A DNA stretch of 64,000 nt, from NCBI GenBank assembly GCA_002105175.1, contig MCGE01000016.1:441501-505500 (forward strand), written 5' to 3'. A program made the translations under genes and the position numbers. Position 1 is the first letter of the stretch. Every line of letters begins with the position of its first letter. The DNA comes from Absidia repens. Lineage: Eukaryota > Mucoromycota > Mucoromycetes > Mucorales > Cunninghamellaceae. Positions 1 to 15,769 of this stretch are shown here, piece after piece. Under the pieces are notes generated by a model. That model saw nothing but the letters and a program-made list of their open reading frames with translations. It was not told the origin of the DNA and did not search any database.

Positions 1-1970
1 CTACACTAAAAGTCCATTCAAACTCACAGGCAGTGTGCCAGCTGGATTTCAAAATATGGGCGTTCCGAAATTCGACACATCTATGTTATCTCAAGTACTA
101 CCTAATTTGGTTGGTGTAGTGGTGTTACAAATCATGGAACATTGCTCCATTGCAACCAGTCTGGGAAAAGTCACAGACTATAAAAGTAAGTCAGGAAAAA
201 AAACACATGCGGGGTACAGAAAATAAAAATGAACTCAAATTATTCTTTTTTTTACACAAATTGGAAATAGTCAACGTCAATCAAGAAATTGCCTCGATCG
301 GTCTTTCCAATATTTTTGGCTCTTTCTTCGGTGCTTATCCAATGACCGGTGGTTTTTGTCGCACAGCTCTTATGTCCAAGTCCGGTTGCAGAACACCTTT
401 GACCAATGTGCTTGTGGGTGCAATTGTTGTCCTTACCATGTACTGTTTTACGCCTGCTCTCCTTTATATCCCCGTAGCGGCTATCGGTGCGATTGTGTGT
501 CATGCCGTGACTGACCTCATCACGGGGCCAAAAGTGTGGGTCAAGTTCTGGAACACAAATCCTTCGGAATTGCTCATCTTTGCCGCCGCTTACTTGATAG
601 CTCTATTTACAAGAATTGATATCAGCGTTTATGTACCGGTGGCCATCTCTATTGTCGTCCAGCTTTATCGTATGTCTAGACCCAAGTATGCTTTCCTTGG
701 ACGTCTTGACTTGAAGATGGGTGATACCAAGGACCAGCAACAAAATTTACCTTTGGCCAATACTAGAAAGCATGGTGGTGATGATGATGAAAAACAACAG
801 CACGTGCTACCTATGAACCTTACACCATCGCAAACTATGTTTTTCCCTTTGGCTGATCCTGTCCTCCAAGGTCGTGTCCGTCCTATTGCCCCTGGCATTG
901 TCTGCTTCCAGCCTCGCGAAGATTTGGTGTTTGAAAATGTGAACTATCTTTATGCCAAGCTGATGGATGAAGTCAAGAAACAAACAAGACGTGGGATCCC
1001 CTTGTCCGATGATGTTGGCAGAAGACCATGGAACGATGCTGGCGGCGCCGGAGAAATGAAAGGAAAGGAAAAGCCTCTTTTGTCCTCAATTATCTTCGAT
1101 TTGTCTGGTGTACATGTGATGGACTACACAGCTATGGAATCGCTTGCCGAATTGTCACGCATGGTGGATCGCTATTGTGGCAGCCCTATACCTTGGTATA
1201 TTGTTGTTGGCTCATCAGAAATGGTACGACATGCTCTCTTGTATGCTGGGTTCGGACGCCAACAACGCAAAAAAATTCCTCGTGGTATCTTCACCTTCCA
1301 CAATGATATCAAGAAGAAAAAGCACAACAACAAAACTAGTAACCACAAGGCAACTACTACAATTACTACCGTGAAGACATCGGTGCCACCTACTACTATT
1401 GGAAAACAAGTGTGTCCTCATATGCATGATTTGGAAAACAACGACAAAAAGGAATATATTTCAACCATGACTATCGAAGACGTGACTGATCGTCGTCACC
1501 ACCACCACCAACAACAACAGCCAGCAACAGCTGCAGCAGCAACCACAACAGTGACATCACCCAACACACCTTCAGCGACACATGATTCACCTGCGCCAGT
1601 TTTACCTGAAGAAGATTTTGAAAAAGCCAAGTCTTTCTCGACGGTCTCGTCCGATCAATTCGATGAATACCCACCCTGGTGCTATTGCCAAGATGACGAT
1701 GATGATGATAACGACGAAAATGATTATGATGATAATGGCCACGATCATAATGTCAATGGCATGCGCGACATCAACACTATCACGGAACTCAGCGGTCCTA
1801 TTGCTTGTATCCGCGATCGATACCCTTACTTCTTCCTCTCGTTACATGATGCTGCCTGTGCTGCTTTGCGTAATGCCGATTCTTCTTCGTCTCAACATAC
1901 TCAATCGCCCACGGCATCTGACATCAAGCGAAATGAATCTGTCACGATTGAGATGGCTAGCCATCAATGA
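1..1970 (+). CDS. SulP/SLC26-type sulfate transporter, 3' part
   Basis: Membrane anion transporter, probably sulfate uptake at the plasma membrane; the gene runs in from the left edge, so its start is missing. Coding is join(1..185,271..1970): frame +2 at the edge, GT at 186, AG at 270, and the split codon restores DYKINVNQEIASIGLSN. The window begins in the membrane domain (PFKLTGSVPAGFQNMG), continues through the family signature GSFFGAYPMTGGFCRTAL and further hydrophobic helices, then a cytoplasmic STAS domain around SSIIFDLSGVHVMDYTAMES. A long linker with His, Gln and Asp runs separates the STAS strands from the final segment (GPIACIRDRYPYFFLSLHDA), as in fungal sulfate permeases. About 628 residues are visible. 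The family is certain; the exact substrate is inferred. The Asp/His-rich insert is unusually long. Confidence 0.93.
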
Positions 1971-2534
1971 AACTCCTATCTTGCTTTCCTTTTATTCTTT
2001 TATCTATGCTTGTTTTTTAGTTATTTTGTTATTTTTATTTTTATATTATTATTTTTTTATTTGGTAGAATGGGCCTTTTTAGGCGCTTTTTTAGATTACT
2101 ATATTTTATATCTTATATATTGTTGTTTGTACATACCAATTATTATTATTTTTATATGTTATTGTTTTTTCTTTTCTTTTTGGAAACCACTTCTTATGTG
2201 AATGTATATAGTTTACCACATTTATTTACATATCTCCTTTTTATTTTATTTTTTTGATTTGAAGATTCTAAGGTCTTCTTATATATACAATAAACTATCT
2301 TATTATTTATCTATATGTCTCTTGTATTAGTATATACCTTTGTGGTTGAATCTGGGTGTACGATATTTTTATTTTTATTAAGATGATAAACTATTTCTCA
2401 GGCTGTGGGACAAATCATATAACTTTCATAATGTGGTATTAGAGTTATGTAATAGTAAACTGTTCGGTGGACACTACATTTGGTGGGGTTCCCAACATGA
2501 AGATATCTAAAATAGAAATAGATGGGTAACATGG
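1971..2534. other. AT-rich intergenic between convergent genes
   Basis: T-rich 3' flank of the transporter with several AATAAA-like sites (for example near 2289), then unremarkable sequence up to the stop codon of the minus-strand Kre9-like gene. I see no further gene. Confidence 0.6.
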
Positions 2535-2924
2535 CTATGATAATGTCGATGACAATTTTCGTGTATATTTACAATCATTACTACTGGGCCAACTTGATGG
2601 AATTGTCCAGGCATATGTTCCATTTGCTTTGGCGTCAACGTTTGTAGCGATGACACTAATGGGTTGAGGAGCTGGTGATGTACCATGACAGATTTGAATT
2701 TGAGAAATCACATCTACTTGCGGGTTGAGCCTAAAATTTCCAAAATAAGAAAAATCACAATGCCTTTTTATTTATTTTTTTCTGACATCATACCAAGAGA
2801 TGACAATTCTTTGCCCTGCAGAGTAAGCAGTATTTTTCAATGGTGCCGTGATGGTGGCGAGGGGAATATGCTGCGCATACGCTAAGTAAGTGAAAAATGT
2901 GATCAGCGCGCTCAAGATCATCAT
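2535..2924 (-). CDS. Small secreted Kre9/Knh1-domain (Ser/Thr-rich GPI-anchor family) protein
   Basis: Predicted cell-wall protein with the N-terminal beta-sandwich shared by Kre9/Knh1 and Ser-Thr-rich GPI-anchored proteins. Coding is complement(join(2535..2730,2794..2924)), 108 residues. It starts at MMILSALITFFTYLAYAQ, a clear signal peptide ending in AYAQ, followed by family features: ITAPLKNTAYSAGQRIVISW, the intron (GTATGA to TTTTAG, phase 2), then ICHGTSPAPQPISVIATNVD and TYAWTIPSSWPSSNDC. The splice restores the conserved ISW tryptophan. The expected last strand (a Y-S-P-x-F-type end) is absent. A plausible continuation (YTKIVID) lies in another frame just before the stop, so the 3' end may be frameshifted, or this may be a short variant. 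No GPI signal is seen. The domain call is fairly sure; whether the gene is functional is open. Confidence 0.6.
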
Positions 2925-3589
2925 GTTTATTCTTTTCAATAAAAAAAAGAGAAGGGACAACTGGAAAAAAAGGAAAAATAAAGGATATGTTTTAAATTGT
3001 GTTTTTTCTATTAAAACTATCATCATCATCATCATCGTCATCGCCACTGTCGTCATGATCATCAGCCGCCATAGTTATCCTCGGTTAGACTGAATAAGCT
3101 AGAGACAATTATCCTCTTTATTTTGGTCACTGGGTCAAGCAATGCTATGCACCTCATCATGTTCATGGTTGTTTTCAACTTGTGTAACAGTGCTATTTTG
3201 TCGCCCCATAAATGTTGCTTCCCTCCACTACCAAACTAATATAATAAAAAGAAAAAAGAATCGTAACTTGCACTTCAACTCAGTAACTGTCGCTTCTCAA
3301 CTCGAGAGTAAAAGGGCAGAGAATGCTATCTCACTGACAACGTAAAGCATTGACTTTTTTTTTTTTTTTTTTGTGTATGTAGTCATTTTGAGAGGACGAG
3401 GCGATTTCTCAAGTCTCTACAATTTTAAAGGGGATCTTTTTGGAGTGGAATGGGAATATCTGAGCACTGAAAGAGGACAGTAGCTCGATTATTATTTGCA
3501 AGTTTTTGACCAGTGCCCTATACCTCTATTTTTTCACACACAAACACATCCCCATTCAACAAGACAATTCAACAAGACAAATAAACGTA

Positions 3590-3800
3590 TGAGACAGAGA
3601 AAAACAAGTCATGTTTAATTCAAATATAGATACAAACTATGACAACTAACACTGAGCTAAGCTAATGACACTACGCTAAATGAAGGCTAATCTACTGGAG
3701 GTTGGAAATCCTACATCCAAAATGAAAGGGTTTCCCCATGATGTTTGTATTGCACTTCTCAAAATGCCCCTGATTTAAGTTCTAACCACTAATCCAAGTT
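3590..3800 (+). repeat. Dispersed GGGTTTCCCC repeat, truncated copy
   Basis: Contains the 18-bp core TGAAAGGGTTTCCCCATG at 3723-3740, preceded by the conserved block with ATATAGATACAAACTATG and followed by a diverged version of the usual tail. It is one of eight copies of the core in this window. Boundaries are approximate. Confidence 0.6.
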
Positions 3801-3843
3801 CACCAATTGTCTCAATGAGGAAACCAATGAAGTTGATGTTCTG

Positions 3844-3878
<35 letters not shown>

Positions 3879-3984
3879 GGGAAAGAAAGCATGAACGACG
3901 GGTGCGACAAAAATTAAATTTATGGCAGGCGGAGTACAAATAAAGTCAGTCATCCATTTTTTTTCCTGCGCATACCACTGTAAG

Positions 3985-4192
3985 CAACTGACGATGCGCT
4001 TAGCACGGCAGTTGGGCCCCAAGGGACTGCCCACCAAAGTGCGAAATAGTGGAGGCTCTAATCCCTTCACTATTTCTATTTTTTTTTAGCACACAAAAGA
4101 AACACATTGCCAACGCGCTGAGCACGACGGTTGGGCCCCTAGTGGCTGCCCATCATAGTGGGAAATGGTGGAGGCTCTAATCCTATCCCATC
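3985..4192. repeat. Pair of ~75-bp tRNA-promoter-like (SINE-like) repeats
   Basis: Two diverged direct copies, about 3993-4068 and 4114-4186. Both contain GCGCTTAGCACGGCAGTTGG-type sequence (second copy GCGCTGAGCACGACGGTTGG), a central TGCCCA block and end with GGTGGAGGCTCTAATCC. The first part resembles a Pol III A box and GGCTCTAATCC resembles a B box at roughly tRNA-like spacing. The first copy is followed by a T-run. No cloverleaf folds convincingly. Resemblance to a tRNA-derived SINE is inference. Confidence 0.35.
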
Positions 4193-4278
4193 AAAACCCC
4201 ACTCTTTAATAAAGAAAAACTGTGAACAATAAATCGCAAGGTTTCCAAAAGCTCCAGAGGAGCGCCAGAGTGTTTATT

Positions 4279-4893
4279 ATATGCTAAATTCTACATCTAA
4301 TCCCAATACTACCATCATAACTAAATTAAAAACGAAAAAAAACCACAGGTAATAAAAAAATGTACATGAATATAGTTTCTTTATTGAATAAACGCCAGAT
4401 GATAAAAAGAGTATATAAAAAAATATAAAATGATATATAAAAAAGCAACATATAAGCAGATATAAAAAAATAAAAGAAGTATATACAATCAACTAATCAT
4501 CTTCGTCCAATGAAACAAGCGGCACTTCCTTATTCGACAGTTTTTCGGTGTAAAAACGATGGTTGGAGACGACGAGGTGTTTTTGTTGTTGTTTTGTTCC
4601 GATAATGGCGGCCGTACCATAGCATTGTATTCACCCTTGAATTGTTGTTTGCCCAGGTCACGCTTCACATCAGAGGTCATATCAGCCAAGAAGTTCTGTT
4701 TCATCCAATAGAATTTTGTTGGTATACGAAGCAGTATGACACTTTCGAATGCTTTTCTTACCTTTAACATAAACAAAGCTTTAATTGTATCCCTGAATTA
4801 ATCCATCTGGTTTATATTTGTTGGGAGAATCAGTGCAGCCCGAAGGCTAGGTATTTACCCATTGTTCTTGAATTGTAACTGATACAAGTATTA
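4279..4893 (-). pseudogene. Inverted partial duplicate of the 3' end of the orphan gene
   Basis: Reverse-complement copy of about 8043-8653: most of exon 10, the last intron (retained, so copied at DNA level), exon 11 and the 3' flank of the gene at 6046-8441. On the minus strand FMLKVRKAF, LADMTSDVKRDLGKQQFKGE and the NNNKNTSSSP tail are recognisable. The end differs: KNCRIRKCRLF replaces KNCRIKEVPLV because of a small indel. It has no upstream exons or start, so it is not a gene by itself. With the real 3' end it forms a ~0.6-kb inverted repeat around a ~3.1-kb spacer. Confidence 0.85.
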
Positions 4894-4899
4894 CCTTGA

Positions 4900-5600
4900 A
4901 ATAGTCATATACCATAGCAAGAATACAGCATACGCTACTAATGATAGTCTATACGAGTACAATGTAAGTCATATAGCAACCATCGGGCCTATCGTTTTCA
5001 CTGGGGACGCCAAACAAGCTACTACCAGCGCTGAATCAGGGTTGATAGATTCCCTTGCCGTAACATAAACAAGTTTTTGATGTAAATGCAGTATACGCTA
5101 CTAATGATAGTCTATACAAGTACAATGTAAGTCATATAGCAACCATGGATCCTATCACTTTCACTCAGGGCGCCAACAGGCTACTATTACAAGCTGGATC
5201 AGGTCACAATAGTTCCTTCACTGCATCTACATCGTTCCCTTTAGTTACAACCTATTCTAGAGCAATTCTCTCTCCCCCCCAAAAAAAAGAAAGTATCAGA
5301 CAATGGTCATAATAATCATCAATACAATAGTTTTTGTATTACCTTGAAATAGTCAAATACCATAGCAAGAATACAGCATACGCTACTAATGATAGTCTAT
5401 ACGAGTACAATGTAAGTCATATAGCAACCATGGGTCCTACCATTTTCACTTGGAACGCCAAACAAGCTACTACCAGCGCTGAATCAGGGCTGATAGATTC
5501 CCTTGCCGTAACATAAACATGTTTTGATGTAAATGCAGTATACGCTACTAATGATAATCTATACAAGCACAATGTAAGTCATATAGCAACTCCTTTCACT
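4900..5600. repeat. Imperfect tandem repeats upstream of the orphan gene
   Basis: Four copies of a core reading CAGTATACGCTACTAATGAT followed by AGTCTATACGAGTACAATG and TCATATAGCAACCA start near 4925, 5087, 5373 and 5537. Copies one and three are longer and share a further block ending TTCCCTTGCCGTAACATAAAC. A short open frame across copy three (5334-5516) is part of the repeat, not a recognised gene. The array fills most of the space before the orphan gene's promoter. Confidence 0.75.
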
Positions 5601-6045
5601 TCGGAAAGAAAGTAACCAGTGGTGATAAACAAAACGTAAGGAGCATATATTGAATAGCCGCTTATATAGTCACAATCGCAAATATTCGAATTTGAAATTA
5701 ATTCCGCTCCTTCAATTTTTTTCCTCTCTTACCACTCTATATTTTTTTTATTTTTCTTCCTAAGTTTTATACATTATCATCCTACTCTATTTTACGCCAT
5801 CTACATAAATTTATATATTCACTGCTATATTGTTTCTGGTATGTGTTTTTGTCCTCAAAGGGTTTTTTAAATACTAATAAACAATTTTTCCTGTGAATGT
5901 AGGCAGTAAATTTATCTCCAATTGAAAGTCAGAACAAGTATCTTACAAAATTGAGCGGGATGTGGAAAAGAAATAAAGTGTTGTGTGTGGAATAATCATG
6001 CGCGTTCATTTTTTTTTTCTCACATTCCTTCTCTCCTCTCTAACA

Positions 6046-8441
6046 ATGTTTTATTCCGGTTATGAAGGTAAAAAAAAAAAAAAAAAAGGCTATGGTATTG
6101 ATAATGTTTAACGCTTTGTTATATTATTTATAGAACTGAAAAAGTATGTTGAAGACAGTGACACGCCAACTTTCGAAGGCTTTTTGCGCAAACACGTTGA
6201 TTCTATTGCCCTTTGGTCCCTAGAAGATCCAACAGACTCCTGTCGGGTACTCCATGGAAGATGGATTAAACGATTTGATCAAGTCATGTCAGACGTCAGT
6301 GAAGGAAAGAAGTAAGTAGAAAAAACTAACACTTGTATGTGAAGTTCACCTTTTATTTCTTTTAGATCTACCTACCGTACCACCAAACGTCGAAAACTGA
6401 ATGAATTAGCTTGGAGCCTGGTTGTAAAGAAGATGAAATCATATGTAAGTATTGAAGTGCATTTGTGATACTTTTGTAAGCAGACGTTCATTGTATATTT
6501 GCTCTTACCTCTTCTATTGTAGGAAAATGTGCAACATACGTATGAAATCGAAGCAGGGAAGTTGTTAGTATCAGCAGCGCCATCGGTCTCAAAAAGTGTT
6601 TCAAGTCTTTTCACTTCTTCTGAACCGAACGAACAGCTTGAACTGAACGAACAACCTGAACTGAACGAACAACCTGAACTGAGCGAACAACCTGAACTGA
6701 GCGAGCAACCTGAACTGAACGAACAACCTGAACTGAACAAACAACCTGAACAACCTAAATTGGCCGAAGAAACTGGAACTCTTGGTGATATTACATTCTC
6801 TTCCATGTACAAATTTGGGGTCAAGAAGGTAAGCGGGATTTAAAGAACAAGGTATATGTTGTTGTCATGTCTTAACGCTTTTTTTATAGTTTCAAGGAAA
6901 TTTGGTAGAAGATGATTATGTGAAAATCCTATCAATGAAGACCAATGGTGATACTGTTGACGATCGAATCAAGAACTATATGATCAAACTATTGTGCAAA
7001 CAGAGCTTATGTTCAGTGGAACAAGAAAATTTAAAGTAAGAATAAAAAATTGGATACAAAAACTCACTCGTTATCATTCTGTGTAGGTTATTATTGTCAA
7101 AGGTGATCAATCTTATGAATCCTGATATATATGCTGCAATCGAACTAGTATTATCGGGAGAGCAACTTCAGCGCCTCCAAAGCAACAACCTCCCAATAGT
7201 TGATAATAGTCTGGACCAAGCTAGCTCGACCCTGTTGGATGAAGTACTTGACGATCAGTAAGTTGTTTCAAATCATATGTTGAAATAGGATATACATTGA
7301 CTTAATACTATTATCATTTTTTAGTGCGACAAATCTGAAAAATTTACGGCTGAAAATACAGCATGAAAAAATCCGACTGATTCAAAGTGGTGACATGGAC
7401 AGTGATAGCTATAAGCTATTACGTGTGATTGAAGATGCGTAAGCCCTTCGTTGATTATCAATGCGATGTTTTACTACTACTAATCTCTTTTTTTTTAGGA
7501 CCGACACTTTTGGTGACAAACTGGATGAGGCCTCAGAACTGACATTCTACTGGAAATTTGCAAAATTATTGCATATTATACTCAAGGATCTGGATATAAA
7601 CATGGCGGAGTAAGTATCAGTATACGACTTGATATATATTAAAAACTTAAACTCTTCTTCTTACCATATTCACATAGCGGGGAAACGATTTCAAGCGCTA
7701 CGAAATTGGCGATGGAACACAATGAAACACTATATGGATGCGATGCAACTACATCATTTGGACGCAAAATTCATCTTCTTCTGAAAATTGATGACCCCAC
7801 AACCATTGAACTCTCGTCGAATGAATGGAAGAACAAGAAGACTATACGCATGGCTCTGAAACAACAAAGCAAAAATTTGCGCACCAACTGTACCATCCTC
7901 AACAAGCTTCATGTTATCTCTGATTCAAAAATCACCAAACTTATGGCCATGGATTTTGTAGGTAAGGACACACAACATTATACAAAAAAGAAGCTAACTC
8001 GGGGGTTATATATATATATATATGTATATAGGCACGACCGGTTACTTGTATCAGTTAGAATTCAAGAACAACGTGTACATACCTAGCCTTCTGTCTTCAC
8101 TGATTCTCCCAACAAATATAAATCAGATGGATCAATTCAAGGATACAATCAAAGCTTTGTTTATGTTAAAGGTAAGAAAAGCATTCGAAGATGTCATATT
8201 GTTTCGTATACCCATAATATTCTGTTGAATGAAATAGAACTTCTTGGCTGATATGACCTCTGATGTGAAGCGTGACCTGGGTAAACAACAATTCAAGGGT
8301 GAATACAATGCTATGGTACGACCACCATTATCGGAACAAAACAACAACAAAAACACCTCATCGTCTCCAACTATCTTTTTTACACCGAAAAACTGTCGAA
8401 TCAAGGAAGTGCCGCTTGTTTCATTGGACGAAGATGATTAG
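6046..8441 (+). CDS. Orphan 584-aa protein with hexapeptide repeats, 11 exons
   Basis: Not recognised. Coding is join(6046..6067,6134..6311,6366..6444,6523..6828,6890..7035,7087..7257,7325..7438,7499..7609,7678..7961,8032..8171,8238..8441); all junctions are GT-AG, phases match and the lengths sum to 1755 nt. The N-terminus (MFYSGYEELKKYVEDSDTPT) leads to a basic RTTKRRKLNE stretch that could be a nuclear signal. Exon 4 holds seven imperfect copies of a hexapeptide of type NEQPEL. The middle is helical and charged (KIQHEKIRLIQSGDMDSDSY), followed by an apparently globular region with a conserved-looking LADMTSDVKRDLGKQQF and an Asn/Ser-rich tail ending DEDD. No catalytic motif, membrane segment or signal peptide is visible. 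The 3' end is duplicated in inverted orientation at 4279-4893. The model is well supported; the function is unknown. Confidence 0.75.
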
Positions 8442-10471
8442 TTGATTGTATATACTTCTTTTATTTTTTATATCTGCTTATATGTTGCTTTTTTATATAT
8501 CATTTTATATTTTTTTATATACTCTTTTTATCATCTGGCGTTTATTCAATAAAGAAACTATATTCATGTACATTTTTTTATTATCTGTGGTTTTTTTTTC
8601 GTTTTTAATTTAGTTATGATGGTAGTATTAGAATTAGATATAGAATTTAGCATACGCTTTTTTTCATTCCGCTATATAATAAAGCAAAGATCGCATCTCC
8701 CTAGTAAAAAAAAAAAAAAGTTGACTTCGTCTAATTTTTTAAGTTTAGATACTGTACTGTACAGTACGGTGGCAACTGATTTGACGACAAGTCCAAACTA
8801 AAAGGGCGACACGTTGGTCAAAAAATCCCGACATTTGTTTTCTGAAAATCCGACATCTGTTCCTTGCAGGTGCGACACTGATTTCAAAATGTGCGATAAG
8901 TAATGCCGGAAGCACTGTAGTGACGCATCCGCCATTTTGATAGTTTTTGCTTTATTTTTATTTTCTTCTTTATTATACATACGCAGGATAGTTAATAAAA
9001 AGATATATTGGGACATAGACAATGTGTCAATATTACACTAAAGGCGAGGGATTTATTGAACAAGTGATCTATTTGAGACAAAATGAGGGAAAATAATGAA
9101 ATATGAAGAATTGACAACATTAATCTAATGAGACAAAAGTAAAAACAATCTAATACCCTTTGCCTCTACAGTAAGCAGCATGAGAAATATTAAAGGGGTA
9201 TCTTTTATTGAAATGTAAGAATGGTCAGATCAACAATGGATCTAAAGGGGCAATGGTAAAAAGTGATATAACGCACAAGACATGAAAGAAAATAATCTAG
9301 CATTTTTCATTGAACCAAGTAAAAAGATACATGTTTTATTGATATATAGATACAAAATATGGATAAAGTATCACTAGACTAAATTAATGGAGATCCCAAA
9401 AGGCCAACTATAGTTCTAAATCTTGGAATCCAAAATGAAAGGGTTTCCCCATGCATCTTGTAATCCCTGAGCTGAAACCCCTTCTAAACTAGACCTGATA
9501 CAATTATAGGTCCAAAATAACCCCGTACAATTTGAATGGTGAAGAAATAATAAAGTGATCAAAAAGAAAGAGAGTAGAAATAATAAAATACGCGGGAGAG
9601 AGAAAATAAAATATTTCACGTGGGCGGGATTTGAAATATATATATATTGGTCCAGTTGATGGGTGGGTTTGTCACAGGGAACTCTGACAATATCTTTAGT
9701 GAAATAGTACAATATCTGTTGCCGTCGTTCCTCTCGACTCGTGAGGAAACTACAACAAATATTCAAAGCCATTTGGCTCTATCTTCTGCCAGTAAGATTC
9801 CTGTTGTACACCATTTGCTCCATTTCCCAATTCATCATACACAAAAAAGGTGACCCCTTCCTTCTATCACCTACCTATGACAGGCTTTGAGTTAGTCAGT
9901 CATCAATTTCGTAAAAAAAAATTATCTAACGTAGGTGAATTTTTATCATTAATAGATGTATATACATACTTATATCATTTAAGACCAGAACCGATGAAAT
10001 GAGTCCTTCAGGGGGGCTTATTATTTAAGTCTGATAGCCAGGATCACGGTCAACATATTCAGTAGCATCATATAAATGATATGCTTTCCAGACGGCTGTA
10101 GAATTTATGGTGATTTTGGTCTAGCTTATATTCCCTAATTTTTGCATCAATTACTTTCATTGTACGCCTACTTTATTATCGTTTTTTATATATAGCCATA
10201 GTATTATAGGCAGTTTTCAATTTATATTTATTTAATACAGGATGCTATACGTTTCATCATTCAACCATCGCCGTATCAAATACATCATATATTAGTGCAT
10301 TATCAAGCATGATCCCAATTCACACCACATACATATACACATACACATAGAAATACACATGCGAACAAAAACCAGAATCAAAAAATAATAAAAATGTAAT
10401 AATGTAATAGTATAACAAATGGGATCCTTTATTAAAAGTAACTGTACAAATTCTAAATAAAATGAAATAAC
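8442..10471. other. Long intergenic region carrying a dispersed repeat
   Basis: From 8442 to about 8653 is the 3' flank shared with the inverted duplicate. A dispersed GGGTTTCCCC repeat lies at about 9060-9640 (separate entry). The rest (8660-9050, 9650-10471) is AT-rich with no gene I can support. Confidence 0.55.
9060..9640 (+). repeat. Dispersed GGGTTTCCCC repeat, long copy
   Basis: Core TGAAAGGGTTTCCCCATG at 9436-9453. Shared with the copies near 44.0 and 52.7 kb are an upstream TTTTCATTGAA block, ATAGATACAAAATATG, a GGAGATCCCAAAAGGCC-type block, the downstream CCCTGAGCTGAAACCCCTTC and a terminal CACGTGGGCGGGATTTGAAA box. No open frame of note; no clear terminal inverted repeats or target duplication. 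Boundaries are approximate. Confidence 0.7.
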
Positions 10472-10868
10472 CTATTTCTTCTTGTTGGAAGCACGTTTGC
10501 CTTGACCTAGAAAAATTAAAGGAAGTGCGTCTCAGTATTTCAAGCCTAAAAATCAGCAAAGCATCGAAAATTGTATGTTTACCTTTCTTGGGGGCACCTT
10601 TTCCACGTCTCTTTCGTCGATTGATTTCATCCAAACGGGCCTTTTCGTCCATATCTACTAAACCAAGGTCAGGATAAAGCGCCTTGAGATCACGAAAGTG
10701 GATCAAAGGTGTGGGATTGTATTGAACCATTGAAGGACCCAATAAACGTTGTCGTAAAATTTTGTTGCCTGTTCGTGCCGCTGTGGGATTGTGAACAGTT
10801 CCGAATATTTTGCTGGTGAGTTGTGCTAATTGTGTCAATCGTGCTGCTGAGGGAACTTGGGTCGCCAT
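10472..10868 (-). CDS. RSM27: Mitochondrial small-subunit ribosomal protein mS33 (Rsm27 family)
   Basis: Component of the mitochondrial 37S/28S ribosomal subunit. Coding is complement(join(10472..10506,10583..10868)), 106 residues, in line with the family. Recognisable features are LTSKIFGTVHNPTAARTGNK, the LLGPSMVQYNP segment, LIHFRDLKALYP and the C-terminal basic RRKRRGKGAPKKG, completed after the intron by QGKRASNKKK. The start was chosen at MATQVPSAARL, which has no long extension. The first ~20 residues are suitable for mitochondrial import but not a strong presequence. It is transcribed divergently from the PDCD7 homologue with only 134 bp between start codons, so the two probably share a promoter. 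Confidence 0.88.
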
Positions 10869-11002
10869 GTTTGTAAATGATTTTTTATCGAGGTTTGCAG
10901 TGCAACAAAGAAAAGAAAAATAGTAAAAAAACAAAGCCTAGCGGTCGAAAAAAATAGATAATTCAAATTCAGAAAAAATTTGGGGAAAATTTTCCTTTTG
11001 CC
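10869..11002. promoter_or_regulatory. Shared divergent promoter, mS33 / PDCD7 homologue
   Basis: Only 134 bp separate the two opposite start codons. The stretch is A/T-rich with no obvious TATA box; it contains GCCTAGCGGTCG near 10936-10947. Bidirectional function is inferred from spacing. Confidence 0.5.
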
Positions 11003-12268
<1,266 letters not shown>

Positions 12269-12503
12269 ATATATTTGTAGCTATTTTATATCTTCTTATA
12301 TATACATGTATCTACCTCATACCCTTCTCATACACAATTTATCTATCAAATCATTAAAGCTGACCCCTTTTTGACATTTTGGCGGTATTTGAACCTTGTG
12401 ACAGTGGAAACACGAACTGATTTTTTTTTTTCAGGACGTGTCTCAATATTTTTTTTTTCTTTTTGTTTTCTTTCTTCATATCTTGAACTTTAGTCTCTCT
12501 ATC

Positions 12504-15383
<2,880 letters not shown>

Positions 15384-15769
15384 TCCCCCACCCCTCACGA
15401 TTTTACCCGTTTCTACCCTATTTTACTACTTTTTATGCAATATTCTGGCGCATTCAATTTTGGAATTTGCCCATCACTGCTCCCCCTCCCCACCCTTTTT
15501 TTTTTTTGACCCCATCCGTTTACTCGTACACAAACCACCCACCCTCATTTATGTAGATATTCAAAATATATATAGTTTTATCTATTTTTTTTTATAATAA
15601 ACGTTTTTTTTATTCTATTATACGATATGATACTGTCTATTTTTTCTGTGTCAATAAGGGGATCTATAGAAAATGATGATAATACTACAGTGGATGAATG
15701 ATGATAGAGAAACAAAGATAACGGGGATAAATATTAGGAAGACAATACTATGATGTAAAGAGGGATATT
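15384..15769. other. 3' flanks of convergent MCM7 and hydrolase genes
   Basis: C-rich then T-rich 3' untranslated sequence with AATAAA-type signals near 15595. No further gene seen. Confidence 0.6.

Larger units (their letters stand above)
2925..4278. other. Intergenic region with homopolymers and repeat fragments
   Basis: No convincing gene. It holds a T-tract at 3355-3372, a truncated copy of the dispersed GGGTTTCCCC repeat (about 3590-3800), an uninterrupted A-tract at 3844-3877 and two tRNA-promoter-like 75-bp repeats, listed separately. Short open frames here are chance or homopolymer-driven. Confidence 0.6.

Noticed and set aside
9416..9772. 118-residue minus-strand frame
   Set aside because: Falls within the dispersed repeat and its AT-rich tail; other copies of the repeat do not keep the frame.
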